Assembly: GCA_028571685.1 (NCBI GenBank)
Contig: CM053140.1
Location: 147,421,701-147,485,700 of the forward strand
DNA length: 64,000 nucleotides
Direction: 5' to 3'
Source: Heterohyrax brucei
Lineage: Eukaryota; Chordata; Mammalia; Hyracoidea; Procaviidae
Part shown: positions 10,601 to 22,890 of the stretch, piece after piece
How the letters are laid out: every line of letters starts with the position of its first letter
How positions within the stretch are numbered: the first letter of the stretch is position 1
Translations under genes and position numbers: made by a program
Notes under the pieces: generated by a model
The model's input: the letters and a program-made list of their open reading frames with translations, nothing else
Databases searched by the model: none
Told to the model about the DNA's origin: nothing

Positions 10601-11520
10601 CTACCCCTGCCCCCCGCCAATGGCTGAAACTTCTCTGTCTTAGGACTAAGAGCGGGGGCATCTTTCCAGGGCAGAGCCCGACGTGAGGTTAGGCAGCGCG
10701 TGGGGAAGGTAGGCCCTGCTCCGTGGCTATGGGGTAGTAGGTAGGAGCACTTCCCTCTAGGTTTGACCAAGTGCAGAATATCCATTCCTGCCTTCAGATT
10801 CTGCTTGAGTTTAACCAGCAGCAGTTTCGGTGAGCCATCAGACTGGTAAACCCGGCGGTTTATGTGGTTCTGATTTCCCAGCGGGGCAGTGTCTCCCCAC
10901 TTTTCCCCCAGAACTTCGTTCCTCAGTGCCCCAAGAGGAGTAACTGCGATCTGCCTCAGTCATCCTGGGTATGGGGAAGCCCTCAACTTTTTGTGCCTAC
11001 AGAAGTGACCTTTAAGAATGCTCAAGGATTTCAGACCTTGCTGTAAGTGCTTCTGTAGGGAAATTCTGACATTGTGACTGCGTAGACGTGGCTCTGATAT
11101 CAGAGAGATTTTTACTGAAAACCTTCTTCGTCTTAAGGTCACTAGTGACCTCATCCAAATTAAAATTTCCATGACTTATCTTAGTAGACATTGTTGATAA
11201 TTCAGAATTTTCGTGGTCCTACTTCTCCTATAGTGCAAAGTCCTTCCCCGCGCCCCACCAAACTTAGCTTCTTTAGAACTTGGTTTATATTTTCTTCCTG
11301 AGTTCCGAATACCCTTTGTACTTTTGTTCGCTGTATGCACTCTGGCAGATTCTGTTATCACTGTGACTATCTGAATGCATTCCTCATACCAGATATAAAA
11401 GTTAACAGGATCATAAACATAACTGGGAAACCTAAAACTATAAAACTTTGGGATGAAAGTTGTGAACATACTGTGAAATCGTTTAGACAAAGATTTTTTT
11501 AGATGAAACAGAAAAAGCAT
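10601..11520. other. Flanking DNA upstream of DPH5
   Basis: GC content falls quickly to the right of 10.9 kb. No exon or repeat is recognised. A divergent non-coding transcript from the promoter is possible, but nothing in the sequence proves it. Confidence 0.4.
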
Positions 11521-11785
11521 GATTTATAAACAAAAATGTAGTAAATTGGATTCAGCAAAATAAGAACCTATGTTCTTCAAAAGACAAGCCACACACTTGG
11601 AGAAAATATTTGCAAAGCATATATCTGATAAAAGACTTGTATCTAGAACATGTAAAGAACTCTCAAAATCAATAATAACAATAAAAAAAAAAGTCAATTC
11701 ATGAAACAGGTCAAATATTTGAGGAGACACTTCACCAAAGGAGATACCAAACCAATGAACAAGAAGAAAACCTGTTGCAGGCATA

Positions 11786-11960
11786 TGATTTCTGACTCAG
11801 TGACCCCGCAGGACCGAGTAGAATTGCCCCATAGGGTTTCCGAATCTGTAATCTTTGGGGAAGTAGATTGCCATGTCTGTTTCCTTCCTGAGTGGCTGAT
11901 GAGTTCAAACCAGCAACCTTTGTGTTAGCAGCTAGTTAACGCTTAACCGCTGTACCACCC
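11786..11960 (-). mobile_element. AfroSINE-type SINE, left member of a pair
   Basis: Long form (agtagattgccatgtctgtt present). The head ends at the right, in accgctgtaccaccc, directly against the tail of the next copy. Confidence 0.85.
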
Positions 11961-12107
11961 AAACCAAAACCAGACTCACTGCTGCCTAGTCAGTTCTGTC
12001 TCGTAGAGACCTGAGTAGAACTACCTCATAGCGTTACCAAGGATCGGTTGGTGGATTTGAACTGCCAGCTGTTTGGTTAACAGCCAAGATCTTCACTAGG
12101 ACTCCTT
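11961..12107 (-). mobile_element. AfroSINE-type SINE, right member of a pair
   Basis: Short form. Its tail (aaaccaaaaccagactcact) touches the head of the left copy without a spacer. Both copies lie within an L1. Confidence 0.85.
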
Positions 12108-12339
12108 AAAGAAGATGTATTCAGCATCATTAGACCCTGTTGTTACTGCGCAGACCATTCCATAGGGAAATAGAATTAAAACCAGAGTGAATACCAGTTT
12201 ATGTCTATTAGAAGGAGTGTTGTTCAAAAAAACTGATTATCTGCTGTCATAATTTCAGCTGTTTGTAATTTTTTACTGATTGAAATTTAAATCTCCCATT
12301 TAGACCTTTCCCTCAAACTCATATATTGAATTTTGCTAG

Positions 12340-13240
12340 ATATCTTCACCTGCTTAACCCAGAGGCACGTCAAATTCAGTACATCCGAAGCTGAATTCAT
12401 TATCTTTCCCCTTGGCGTTTCCTTTGTATTATCTACTGTGATTGGAGGCATCATGGTTTATAGACTGTCACCCAAACCAGACACCTGGGAGAAACCGTCA
12501 CACTGAATCTCTCCTGTCAGTCTGCTGTCTTCAGTAGAACCATACCTACTGCCACTGCCCTGTCCTCATTCTGTCTTATGGCTGGTAACATAACCACGTC
12601 TCTCTCAGACATTTATTGTCTCTCGGGGGACAAATATACCTGGCTAAGACACAATCTGAATATGCCGCTTTCCTACTACAGCTCATTTTAGGCCAAGAGA
12701 AAGTTCAGGCTCTCACATATCCCATAACATCTTCCATGATGTGGCCACTTCTTCCCGCTCTTGCCTCGTCTCTCTCCAGTCCATGCTTTTAGCACTTCCT
12801 CCAGGAGCACTGCACCACTGAAAAGGAGCTCTGAGGACACAGTGATTAAGTCGTTGGCTGCTAATCAAAAGGTTGGCGGTTTGAGTCTACCAGCTACTAC
12901 TCCACAGAAGAGAGATATGGCAGTCTGCTTCCATAATGATTACAGCCTAGGAAACTTTATGGGGCAGTTCTGTTCTGCCTGCGATGGCTACTGTGGATAC
13001 AAATTGACTTGATGGCAATAGGTTTGGTTTGGTTAGGGTTACTGAACAGCTTATGCTTCTCTTCCTGCAACATTCTTTGTGCCTTTCTAACTTTAGACAG
13101 GAGGGACCAACTTATAGGCTACCGTCTTCGCATGGGATGCCCTCTCCCTTTTTTTTCCCCCTGCCTAGGTCACTACTACTAATTTGTTAAGATTCAGCAC
13201 AGGAAGCCTTCCCAGAGATCCGCAATCCCCTAAGGTGAAT
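12340..13240 (+). mobile_element. L2 LINE fragment
   Basis: Ancient L2 ORF2 landmarks: gctgaattcattatctttcc, accagacacctgggag, ctactgccactgccctgtcc, then catgatgtggccacttcttc and the usual end aggaagccttcccagag. A SINE sits inside at 12829-13036. Confidence 0.65.
12829..13036 (+). mobile_element. AfroSINE-type SINE, long form
   Basis: The head is gacacagtgattaagtcgtt. The extra segment is gatatggcagtctgcttcca. The tail is ttgacttgatggcaatagg plus tttggtttggtt. Confidence 0.87.
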
Positions 13241-13261
13241 TAGGCGCCACCTCTATTACAG

Positions 13262-13945
13262 TTACATTGTTGTTGCAAGCATTCAAGTTGGCTCCAGCTC
13301 TACTCTTATGTATAACAGAACTAAACCTCGCCCCGTCCTGTGCCATACTCAAAATCTTTGCTGTTTTTGAACCCATTGTTGCAGCCACTGTGTCCGCTCC
13401 TCTTGTTGAGAGTCTTCCCCTTTTTGACTGAGCTTCTACTAAGCATGATGTCTTTCTCCTGTGATTAGTCCCTCCAGAAAAGCATTCTAAAGTAAGCACA
13501 ATAAAATGCTGACCATCTTCCCTTCTAAGGAACATTCTGGCTGTATTTCCTTCAAGACAGATTTGTTTGTTTTTCTGGCAGTCCGTGATATATTCAGTAC
13601 TCTTCACCAACACCACAATTGGAATGCATCGATTATTTTTGGTCCTCCTTTTTCACTGTCTGTCTTTTGTGTGTGTGAGAGATAATTGAAAATATTGTGG
13701 CTTGGATCAAGGGCACCTTAGTTCTTAGAGTGGCATCTTTGCTTTTTAACCTTTGAAAGTGCTTTTACAGCAGATTTGTCCAGTACAGCACGTCTTTTGA
13801 TTTCTCAACTGCTACTTCCAAAGGTGTTTATTGTGGACCCAAATAGAACAAAATTGTTAACAATGTCATTTTCTTTGCCATTTATCATGATGTTTATTGG
13901 TCTAGTCATAAGAATTTTTGTTTATGTTCAGGTATAATCTATACA
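13262..13945 (-). mobile_element. RTE LINE 3' fragment
   Basis: The left end has attgttgttgcaagcattca, the RTE 3' tail in reverse. The minus strand then encodes decayed RTE C-terminal sequence (SKRGRLSTRGADTVAATMGS). The match extends to about 13945, where a SINE begins. Confidence 0.75.
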
Positions 13946-13949
13946 AATT

Positions 13950-14134
13950 TCCTGGGTGACACAGATGGTTAAGTACAGACTACCACCTGAAAGATTGGTG
14001 GCTTAAATGCACTGAGAGGCAACTTGGAAGACGGGCCTGGTGATCTGTTTCTGAAAGGTCAAAGCCTTGAAGACCCCATGGAGTGCTATTCCACCTCTAT
14101 TGCTTGCAATCAACTTGATGGCAACTAACAACGA
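13950..14134 (+). mobile_element. AfroSINE variant with RTE-like AAC tail
   Basis: Contains the alternate body gacgggcctggtgatctgtt and ccttgaagaccccatgg. It ends with tcaacttgatggcaactaac and aacg, closer to the RTE terminus than to the TTTGG tail of most copies. Confidence 0.75.
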
Positions 14135-16425
14135 AGCGATAATCCACAGAAAATCACAGGTATACTCTGTATGTATACACATTACTCAGTGTAAGTGCTT
14201 TTGTAATTGACTGTGTATATGTCTTCTTTCATGATGTCAGTACTATGTCTTAGTTATATTCTCATTCTTAAGACATAATATACTGCTTGGTGCACCCCAG
14301 TTATTCAATAAATGTTGGTTAAATTAGTTACGATATACCCACTAGTAGCTGAACAATTTCTTTTAGTTATGATATATTTTTTTATATGAAACACAGGGTA
14401 TAGTATGTTCTAGATAACTAACAAAAAGTTATTGATGAATTATAAAATGTAAACATACCTTACTCAATCATACCTTACCATTTTAGAGGCTTGTTAGTGT
14501 TGAAAAGTTTATGTGTATCACATACATTTCATATGCATTTCATAGAGTAAGTGTACAAATTTTTGAACATACAGCTCACTTTTCATGTGTTTTTGTTTTC
14601 AGATTTTCTTTGAATAATTTCAGATAGACTCACAGTGAAAGGAAATTGCTGAAAAGAATCAATACAAAAGAAGATGTGCTTTTTTCTTTTCTAAAAGAAA
14701 TCTGTACTGGAAACAAAACATTCTGGATAGCCAAAGAGTTGAAATACTTTTGTGTATTTAAATACAAAAATAACTACAGTTTTTGCTTCTCACAATTCTA
14801 CAGAGGAATTTCATATAGAATTCTTAATAAACAGACTTTTCTACCTGCCTCCATTTTTCAATAAGGGTGGGCATCTTTTGGACTTTTCTGTAAAAGGAGG
14901 ATATGATGATATTTTTTCTCCCCAGCTCAACATATAAAAGAAGCAAAGCCTTGTACATTTTGCAAAAGTTTCATGTGGGGTTTAGATAGTTATTTTCCCT
15001 CTTGCTATTTTAAATGGTTTTCTAATATAATTGCATTTTCCCCAACAGTATGTTATGGAAATTTTCAAACATATAAGAAGGTTCAAAGAATTTTACAGTA
15101 GATATTCATAAAGACACCTGCTAGGTTCTATAGTTTTAACATTTAGTTGCCATTATATCAATCCATCTTATTTTCTGATGCATTTGTAAAGGAGTTGCAG
15201 TTATCAGTACACATGATTATATTTTACCTAAAAGATAAAGTCTTCATTTAGGTAATGGATTAACAAGACATACCTAAACATACAACTGATTAAATAATAT
15301 GATCCCTATACCTCATTTAGACTAGACTTTGAGAATCTTATTTTAAAAGAGTTTCAGGGTAAGTTTTTAACAAACTTTGTGTTGTTTTGATAATAACAAA
15401 AGCAGCTGTAGTACTTATGTATTTATAATAAATTAGCAAATTTTGAGATCTCATACCAGGCAGAAAAGAGAGGGAGGATAATGGAAAACTATGATTCTAG
15501 GGCAGAAAAACTGAAAAAAGCCTGAAGTATAAGCCTGTTAACTTTAAAGAATAACAAAGATAGATGAGAGCTGGAAAGTTCTTCACTTGATATTTCTGCT
15601 TTCATGTAGGGCATTACCAGATAATCCCTGAGGGTGAACATTTATGCTTTCATTGAAAGGACTTTAAGACATTTTTATAATCGTTGTGAGTAACTCATTT
15701 TTAGTACCTTCACTGTTAGAAATTTTTCCTTACAGTTGAGACTTACAGGCAGTAGTCATGAAATGTGAACAGGGGTGCAGATAGTCATAAGAGGTTAACA
15801 CAGATGGCTTTTCCATTCCATTGTCGTTAAGACTCATATACTGCTTTTATTTCAAAGTGATAACAGCATAGTTGAGAATTATATCATAGACAAACTGTAA
15901 TTACCATCTGTCTAATAGAAGCCATCCCTCAATTTTTCTGTTTGAACTCATTGTTTGTATATTATAAAGACAACATCAGGGTGGCTGTCTAAACTTTATC
16001 TGATCTTGCAGTGAATGACAAATATTATTTTTCTCTGAAGCTAGTTCCTATGTGTTCCCAGAACTTGCATTAGTTAGAGGAAATCTTGATTAATATTCAG
16101 AGAGCTTAACCCACTGCCACTGAGTCAAGAGCTTAGAGATCCTTAATTGATTGATAGTTGTTCTTTCCTAATAGTTTACTGATGAGTGACAATTATAAAT
16201 GGTATCACTTTAGGTAAAGGAGTTGTATTTACCAAGTTTAAGAAAAAATCTGGTTACTTTATTGTGAGTTGGCTTACTTAGGAAAAAAACACTTTTTTTC
16301 AGTATTATTATTTACTCATCTGTTTATTTTACATTCATTATAATGTATAAATAGTTAAAATAATTGGGAGCTATTTGGGGCTGGCTTGGCTTGATTTGAA
16401 AAATAAGGAGATGTTTATTGTTCTT
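14135..16425. other. AT-rich intergenic DNA
   Basis: No coding frame with family resemblance and no repeat recognised over about 2.3 kb. The short open frames at 14646-14937 have no supporting signals. Confidence 0.45.
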
Positions 16426-16436
16426 AACCTTAACTC

Positions 16437-16469
16437 GGATGTGACTTGACGGCAATTGGCTGGCTTGGC
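16437..16469 (+). mobile_element. Tail-only RTE/SINE micro-insertion
   Basis: 33 bp reading ggatgtgacttgacggcaat and ending tggctggcttggc. It is bounded by perfect 11 bp direct repeats aaccttaactc at 16426-16436 and 16470-16480. Nothing of the parent element except the tail is present. Confidence 0.8.
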
Positions 16470-16572
16470 AACCTTAACTCAGTAGATTAAGAGAGTAAGT
16501 ATGTGGAGTAATTGTAACAATGCCAGCTAGTGCACTGCGATTTTATGTAAAGTAGCCCTCCAACATGTTTCC

Positions 16573-16605
16573 TTGTGTGTGTCTGTGTCTGTGTCTGTGT
16601 CTGTG
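16573..16605. repeat. (GTGTCT)n short tandem repeat
   Basis: Four to five hexamer units preceded by GT dinucleotides. Confidence 0.85.
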
Positions 16606-16844
16606 ACCAAGAGAGTTTAAACACTTTGCTTTCTAACCCATTTTTATACTAGGCTGTTTCTTCTTCCCAAGTTCATTGCCAAAAAGGCAGAGTTAGGGAT
16701 GCATATTTTTACTTTCTGTTCTTAAAAAAGTATGTAATGTCCTTTTGAGATTTAGTTAGGGAAACATATTTAAATTAACCCAGATTTGATGAGAGAAGGG
16801 GGATTCCCTGTCACTCAAAAGCCAAAGTTCGTAATAGTGGCCTA

Positions 16845-17225
16845 CCAGGCTCTTTTAATTATATACCCCCATCCCACCTGCCCCCCTTCACACATATGTG
16901 GCTGCCAGCCTACCAATTCACTTCCATACTGAGCCATAACCTGATTATCCTTTGTAAAACTAGATCTAACATTTCCAATCACTTTATCTACTTGTTTTGC
17001 CCTGTACCATTACCTACCTGTAATGTAACTGTATTTTATTTTTTTGTTATGCTTATTTTTATTGTTTATGTCCTCTCATTGGAATACAAACATGACAAGG
17101 ACAAGAAATTTTTGTCTCAGCGGTGGGGGAAGGAGAGTCTGTTTTACTTACTGGTGTATGCCAACACAGGTATTTGGCCCATAGTTGATGCTCAGTAAAT
17201 ATATGTTTAATGAATGAGTGGACGT
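16845..17225 (+). mobile_element. L2 LINE 3' end
   Basis: Typical ending: gtcctctcattggaatac, gacaaggacaagaaatttt, then tgatgctcagtaaatatatg and aatgaatgag. Confidence 0.65.
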
Positions 17226-17276
17226 CAATGTATAGTAATAAATTATAAATAAACACTGTGAGGTAAGGAACTGCAC

Positions 17277-17482
17277 AGTTGTTAATAAGAGCTCAGGCTT
17301 TGGTGTCAGTCATACCTTGGTTGCAGTGCAGACTTTTCCACTCTTAATACATTCCCAGCATCAGCTTTCTAAACCTCACTCACTTCATCTGTGAAATGGA
17401 AATAATAATAGTACAGTCCCTCATAGGATTATTGTAAGGATAAATGTGTGAATGTAGGGAGAGAGGGCTTAGCATAAACATA
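17277..17482 (+). mobile_element. MIR SINE, nearly complete
   Basis: MIR order visible: aagagctcaggctttggtgt, cttcatctgtgaaatggaaa, cctcataggattattgtaag. Confidence 0.78.
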
Positions 17483-17487
17483 GTGGT

Positions 17488-17667
17488 GTGGGCTTGATTC
17501 TGGCTGATACAGCAACCCTACAGGAAAGAGTAGACTGGCCCATAGGATTTCCAAGGCTATAAAACTTTACAGAAACAGATTGCTACTTCTTTCTCCTATG
17601 GAGCCCCTGGTGGGTTCAAACTGCCAACTTTTTGCTTTAGCAGCCAAGCGCATTAACCACTACACCA
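17488..17667 (-). mobile_element. AfroSINE-type SINE, left member of a pair
   Basis: Long form. The tail at the left is eroded (gattctggctgatacagcaa). The head ends in accactacacc. Confidence 0.83.
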
Positions 17668-17841
17668 AACCAAAACCAAAAAAATTAAACAGTGCGGCTG
17701 AGTCGATGCTGAGTCATAGCAGCCCTGTAGCACAGAGTAGAACTGCCCCATGGAGTTTCCAAGGAGCACCTAGTGAACTCAAACTGCTGACATTTTGGTT
17801 AGCAGTTGTAGTGCTTAACCACTATACCTCCAGGGTTTCCA
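17668..17841 (-). mobile_element. AfroSINE-type SINE, right member of a pair
   Basis: Short form. Its tail (aaaccaaaaccaaaaaaatt) abuts the head of the previous copy, as at 11960/11961. Confidence 0.86.
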
Positions 17842-17887
17842 GCCACTACAGCAGTGCCAGGAAAATGGTAAAGACTCACATCAGCAG

Positions 17888-18406
17888 TGTTTTAGTCACC
17901 TAGGGCTGCTCTAACAGAAATACCATGGAGTGGATGGCTTTAACAAAGGAAGGTTTACTCTTACACAATCCGGTAGGCTACAAGTCCGTAGTCAGGGTGT
18001 CTGCTGAAGGGGAAGGCTTTCTCCCTTGTCGACTCTGGAGGAAAGTCCAGTATTCTATCAGTCTTTGTCCAGGGAGCATCTTGGCACAGGAACCTCAGGT
18101 CTGAAGGACACGATCTTCTCCTGGTCCTGCTTGCTTGATGGTGTGAGGTTCCCAAGTCTCAGCCTGCTTCCCTTTCGTTTTAGCAAGATGAAAGGATTAA
18201 GGGTGGCGCAAGCCATACTCCAGGGAAACTCCCTTTACAGTGGAGCAGGGAAGTGATCCTATGAAGGGATTTATAGCCTCACCCTAATCCTTTAACACAC
18301 AGCATAGGAAAACCACACAATGGAGGACAGTCACAAGATTCTGGGAATCATAGCCCAGCCACATGGCTATGCTTATTTTTAGGGGGACACAGTTCAATCC
18401 ATGACA
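17888..18406 (-). mobile_element. ERVL/MaLR-type solo LTR
   Basis: A 519 bp unit beginning TGTTTTAG and ending TCCATGACA on the plus strand, so the termini are TG...CA. It is flanked by perfect 5 bp repeats AGCAG (17883-17887 and 18407-18411). Its start (gctgctctaacagaaatacc) is the reverse complement of a MaLR LTR 3' end. No internal sequence is present. Confidence 0.85.
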
Positions 18407-18555
18407 AGCAGATACAGAGTTTTGAAATTAATAGCTGTCTACAGTGTCTATTAGATTAAGAGAGTCAGCCTCATCCATCCCACCTAACTTTCTTTTCTTC
18501 ATTAACACATTTTCTAAGAAATTGTTTACATTGTTCATTAATTATAGAACAGTCC

Positions 18556-18740
18556 TCTAGGATGTAGGTCAGCTCACCTGCTAACCTAAATAGGTTAATT
18601 GGTGGTTTGAGCCCTCTCAGCAGCACTGCGAAAGAAAGGCCTGGAGATCTCTTTGTGTAAAGATTACAGCCGAGAAAGTCCAATGACACTCCACTGTACT
18701 CTGGCACACATGGGGTCACTGTGAGTTAGATGTTAATTCA
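18556..18740 (+). mobile_element. AfroSINE variant
   Basis: Alternate body form (gaaagaaaggcctggagatc, then gtaaagattacagcc) with tail cacatggggtcactgtgagt. The head is eroded. Confidence 0.75.
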
Positions 18741-19189
18741 CGAAAAGTCGTCTTAAGTAAATGTTATTGCTATACTCTTAGGTCCTCCAGAGAAAAACTG
18801 TCCTTTCTATCATTCTATCCTTAAGTTTAGCACTATAGACTTGATTGGCACCAAAGAAATGTTGCCTGGTAATTTGTTAAAGCTTAAAGTAGACGATGAC
18901 TCATGTACAAAATGAACTTTGCTTCTTAGTATTTTAGTAAACAAAATCGACTAGTGAGCACAGAAAATACTCATTTGAGACCTAAACTAATTCTCTTGTT
19001 TTTCTTTTTTCAAATGTCCGGCAATAAAAGGGATACATAAATTGTGGTATTTCACATAACTCAATATTATATAAAAGCAGAACGAATGCACTCCTTCTGC
19101 TTCACAGGAAATGTGGATTAATCTCACCAAAATAAAGTTCAAAAGAGTACCTGCAAGGTGGTGTATAACATGCAGCTAAGTCCACAAAA
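18741..19189. other. Intergenic DNA, no recognised element
   Basis: Nothing supported on either strand. Confidence 0.4.
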
Positions 19190-20045
19190 TCTTCAGTATG
19201 TGGTTTAATAAATTTTTACATATGTCTGAAATCTGCTTATCACCCAGATCAAGAATTGGACTATTTCCTGCACCTGAGAAGACTCTCTTATGTCCTTTCC
19301 CAGTAAATACCTTCCCCTTCACCAAGGTAGCCACTGTTCTTGTCTCTGGACCGTGAGTTAGTTTTTCCTCTTCTTTCAAATGGAGTTGTGTATTGTGAAC
19401 TCTTGCTATGTCTGGTAGGAAAACCTGGTAGCGTGGTGTTTAAGTGCTATAGCTGCTAATGAAAAGGTAGGCAGTTCCAATCCATCAGGCACTTCTTGGA
19501 AACTCAGTGGAACAGTTCTACTCTGTCCTACAGGGTCACTGTGAGTTGGAATTGACTCAATGACAGTGAGTTTAATTTTATTATGCTGGCTTCTCTGGCA
19601 TGGCTTTGTATCATCTTGTTTTGTATAGCAGTTTGGTAAGCAATTTGGTAATCCCTTGTATGAATGTACAACAGTTTTATCTTTTTCATTGTTGATACAC
19701 ATTGAAGTTGTTTCAGTTTGGGGCTAATATTAATAAAGTTGCTGTGAACATTTCTCTACATGTCTTTTGTTGGACATAAGAATTCATTTGTATTGGATTG
19801 TGTGTCCAGGAATTGGAATTCATGGATCATAGGACATAAGTATTTTTAGATAATATCAAACAACTTTCCAAACTGGTTGTACAATTTATATTCCTACCAG
19901 CAATGTGTGAGAGTTCTGGTTTCTCCATATCCTCACCAACACTGGTGTTGTGAGTTGTGTTGGTTTTAGTGGAAGTATAGTGATACTGCAATTTTAATTT
20001 ATAGTTCCCTGATGACTAATGTTTCAGTCACTTCATGTATAATTC
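19190..20045 (-). mobile_element. Old L1 ORF2/3' fragment split by a SINE
   Basis: Antisense L1 landmarks: attaataaagttgctgtgaa, tcctaccagcaatgtgtgag, ctccatatcctcaccaacac. Identity to the younger L1 copies is low, so this is an L1M-like relic. Confidence 0.65.
19419..19573 (+). mobile_element. AfroSINE-type SINE, short form
   Basis: Head gaaaacctggtagcgtggtg. Tail tgagttggaattgactcaat followed by gacagtgagttt. Inserted in the L1 relic. Confidence 0.88.
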
Positions 20046-21244
20046 ATTTTTTGAATTAAAAAATAGTGATATTAATTATATCACTTTTTGTATTAGATAA
20101 AAGTATTTTTAAAGGCAGTATTAATTGAAAGTTCTTCTAATTTAATTATTTTTGAAAGCCAAAGTGTTTCTTCCCACCCCAACACAATTTTATTTCAGTG
20201 TTGAATGTGTTCTTGTAAATGAGTAAACACATTTGTCTTTCTTTAAATGGGCTTTAATAGATGTGCACCTGTAAATATATGTGCCTAAAGAATTACAGTT
20301 ATGCAGAGAGAGAGAGTACCCATAGTCAGGATACCTAATTGTCATTCTGGTGTGCTGCCGTTCACTGTGTGAGTTTGGACCATTTTGCTATCAATGAAAT
20401 GCATGTTTTCGCTGGGTAATTTCTAAGACCCGTTGTAGGATTCATTACCTTCCATCTTCAAAAATAGTGGCTTAGAATGTAAGGAGCTCTAGATCAGGAG
20501 TCATTCAAGGTGGGCTGTTTCCATTTGTGGGCCTTTGCTCTGTGTCATGGTTCCAGACACTCACAATAAGCCTCCTCTTCCTCCTCCTTCTTCTCTGCTC
20601 TGCTTTCTTTAATAGATTTTTATGTGAAATGTTGAACAATAAAGTCATTTCTTGTGCTTGATAATTAGCATAACCAGAATATAAACTAAAAACCAAAACC
20701 ACGTAAGTCATCAGCTTCATCATCGTTGTTTACTTTGTGTAATAAACTATGTAAATCTGGAGTTAATCATCAGATTTAGTACTTATCATAGACAGTGGGA
20801 TTTTTTTTCATGATAGATCTAGAAACTTTTTCATCCCAAATTAAATCCCTGTGGATATCAAGTTGAAGAATTTCCACAAGCATAGTTTTCTTGGGGTGGC
20901 ATTAGATTTCTGTTTTCTAAATCCTAGGTAGGCATGGGATCTGATTCACTCTCATGTTACTTCTTTGCATTTCAGTTCATTTTGTTGGTTTTACAGTAAT
21001 ATTTTCCATTATAAAGTTTGAGCAGCATTGTTTCCTTTCAAGCAGTTATAGTGGTTCACTCACAGAGCTGATAAGATTGTCTGAAAATAATAGCTCATTG
21101 AGATTCAAAATTATACAGAATCTATCTTAATCATATCTTTGCTTCTGGCCATTGCTTTCTTCTAGCATTCATTAAATAATATATGATGAAATTTGATAAA
21201 TGGTGTCAAAAATATTGTTTATACATGCCAATTCTAGTAGCAAT
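20046..21244. other. Intergenic DNA, no recognised element
   Basis: AT-rich. A short AG run occurs at 20305-20315 and a CT-rich tract at 20572-20605. No genes are supported. Confidence 0.4.
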
Positions 21245-21505
21245 AAGAAGCAGTGGTTAAGAGCCTGAGCTTTGATAACATAAGCTTTGAAGTTAGACTA
21301 GAGGACTTGAATTCTGGGTCTTCCTCTTACTAGCAATGTGAACTTATGAAGGTTCCTGAACTTTTAGTTATAAATGTAGGTAAGGAAGGTACTTGCATCA
21401 CAGGACTCTCAGGAAGAGAAAATGAAGTAATACTACATATAAAGTCTTTGAACAATGTTTTGAACTTAGTGCTTAATAAATGTTAGCTGTCATTTTAAAT
21501 ATTAC
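21245..21505 (+). mobile_element. MIR SINE, nearly complete
   Basis: Head aagcagtggttaagagcctg, core tcttcctcttactagcaatg, end cttagtgcttaataaatgtt. Confidence 0.75.
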
Positions 21506-22059
21506 TACCTTTAGTATTTTTGAGGATTAAGTATGATAATATAAGTAAAGTACTTATCAGAAGATCTGCAATATTATATACACTCAGTTAATATTAACTG
21601 ATAATACTACCAAACAAGGGTATTCGGGTCAGTTGGTTTTACAGAATTCCTGTGTGTCCTAGGTAAAGTGTACCTTAGGAACACCCTTATCTCCTCCAGA
21701 AGTGAATTTGCAATTAAAATGTTGGATAGGCAGAAAATTTATGGATTTCCAAGCTAAACTTCCCAGTTGTTTTTTTTTTAATTATAGTGTAGCTGAATTT
21801 TTTTTTTACAATAAGAGAAAGCAAAAAGAAATTAATAAATTCCTCCCAAAAGAAGGTTTAGGCATTTTTTTCTTAAATATTCATTTGATAACCTATTTTA
21901 ATTCTTAGTAATTTTGTCCTGTAGCCAGTTAAATTCTACCAGTAGGTGGGAATGTTTGAAGAATAGTAAAATGAATCCTTTTCCCCAAAGAACCTGTAAA
22001 GAATCTTACATAGGAATTACCTTCAGTAAAGTTACACATTTCCTAGACACATCCAAATG
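21506..22059. other. Intergenic DNA, no recognised element
   Basis: T- and A-rich runs only. Confidence 0.4.
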
Positions 22060-22850
22060 CTTTGAGGGAGCACCAAGTTACTGGGGCTGGGGCTTGAGAA
22101 CCATGCTCACAGAGTACATCTAGATCAATTGACATTAAAATAGTTTATAAAGGAAATGTTCTAGATCCTACTTTGGTTACTAGTGTCTTGGGTCTTGAAA
22201 GCCTGTGGGCAGCCATTTAAGATACATCTATTGATCTCATTACATTCGGAGCAAAGAACTATGAAGAAAACCAAAGACACAAGTCTAAAGGACTAGTGGG
22301 CCACATGAACCAAAGCCTCCGCCAGCCTGAGCCCTGAAGAACTAGATGGTGCCCAGCAGCCACCACCAACTGCTCTAACAAGGATCACAACAGAGGGTCT
22401 GAAACAGAACAGGAGAAAAATGTAGAACAGTTTCCAATTCTCAGAAAAAGACTAGATGTACTGGCCTGACAGAGACAGGAGGAAACCTTATAACTGGCTT
22501 CTGGACACCCTGCTGGCTCAGAACAGAAGCCAATTCTGGTCTATTTTTTTTTTTAGCCAAAGATTAGATAGGCCTATAAAACAAGCAGTAATATGCACAA
22601 GCAACCTGTTTCTTAGTTCAATCAAAGAAACCAAATAGGCAGCACCTACCTGAAAGCCAAGATTAACAGAAAGGAAGGGACGGGAAAACTAGACGAATGG
22701 GGAACTCACGAGGGGAAGGGAAAGAGGGAAGCTGTTGGTACATTGCAGGGATTGCAACTTATTGGCAAAAGAATTTGTGTATAAATTTTTTGAAAGAAAA
22801 GCTAATTTCCACTGTAAACTTTTGCCTAAATTTTTACAATAAAGTGTATA
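22060..22850 (+). mobile_element. L1 3'UTR, sense orientation
   Basis: Contains gtcttgggtcttgaaagcct, ggagcaaagaactatgaaga, aaaaccaaagacacaagtct and gagaaaaatgtagaacag. The same blocks occur reversed at 49440-49900. It ends acaataaagtg near 22846. It is 5'-truncated within the UTR. Confidence 0.7.
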
Positions 22851-22890
22851 TGTACATATGTACATACATATGTATATGTACGTATTACAT
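22846..22890. repeat. ATGTAC-rich low-complexity tract
   Basis: Alternating tgtatatgtacatatg-like units follow the L1 3' end, a candidate expanded tail. Confidence 0.7.

Larger units (their letters stand above)
11521..12240 (+). mobile_element. L1 ORF2 3' fragment split by two SINEs
   Basis: Sense L1: agacaagccacacacttgga, gaaaatatttgcaaagcata, gagacacttcaccaaaggag. It resumes after 12107 with gatgtattcagcatcattag and agggaaatagaattaaaacc. Frames are broken. About 30 bp near 12135-12165 do not match the expected order. Confidence 0.75.

Noticed and set aside
14646-14937. Short frames suggesting a small gene
   Set aside because: AT-rich, no homology seen, no promoter or splice context.
22459-22880. 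Possible CRISPR-like or satellite periodicity near 22.85 kb
   Set aside because: The ATGTAC-rich tract is a simple low-complexity tail after an L1 end, without repeat-spacer structure.
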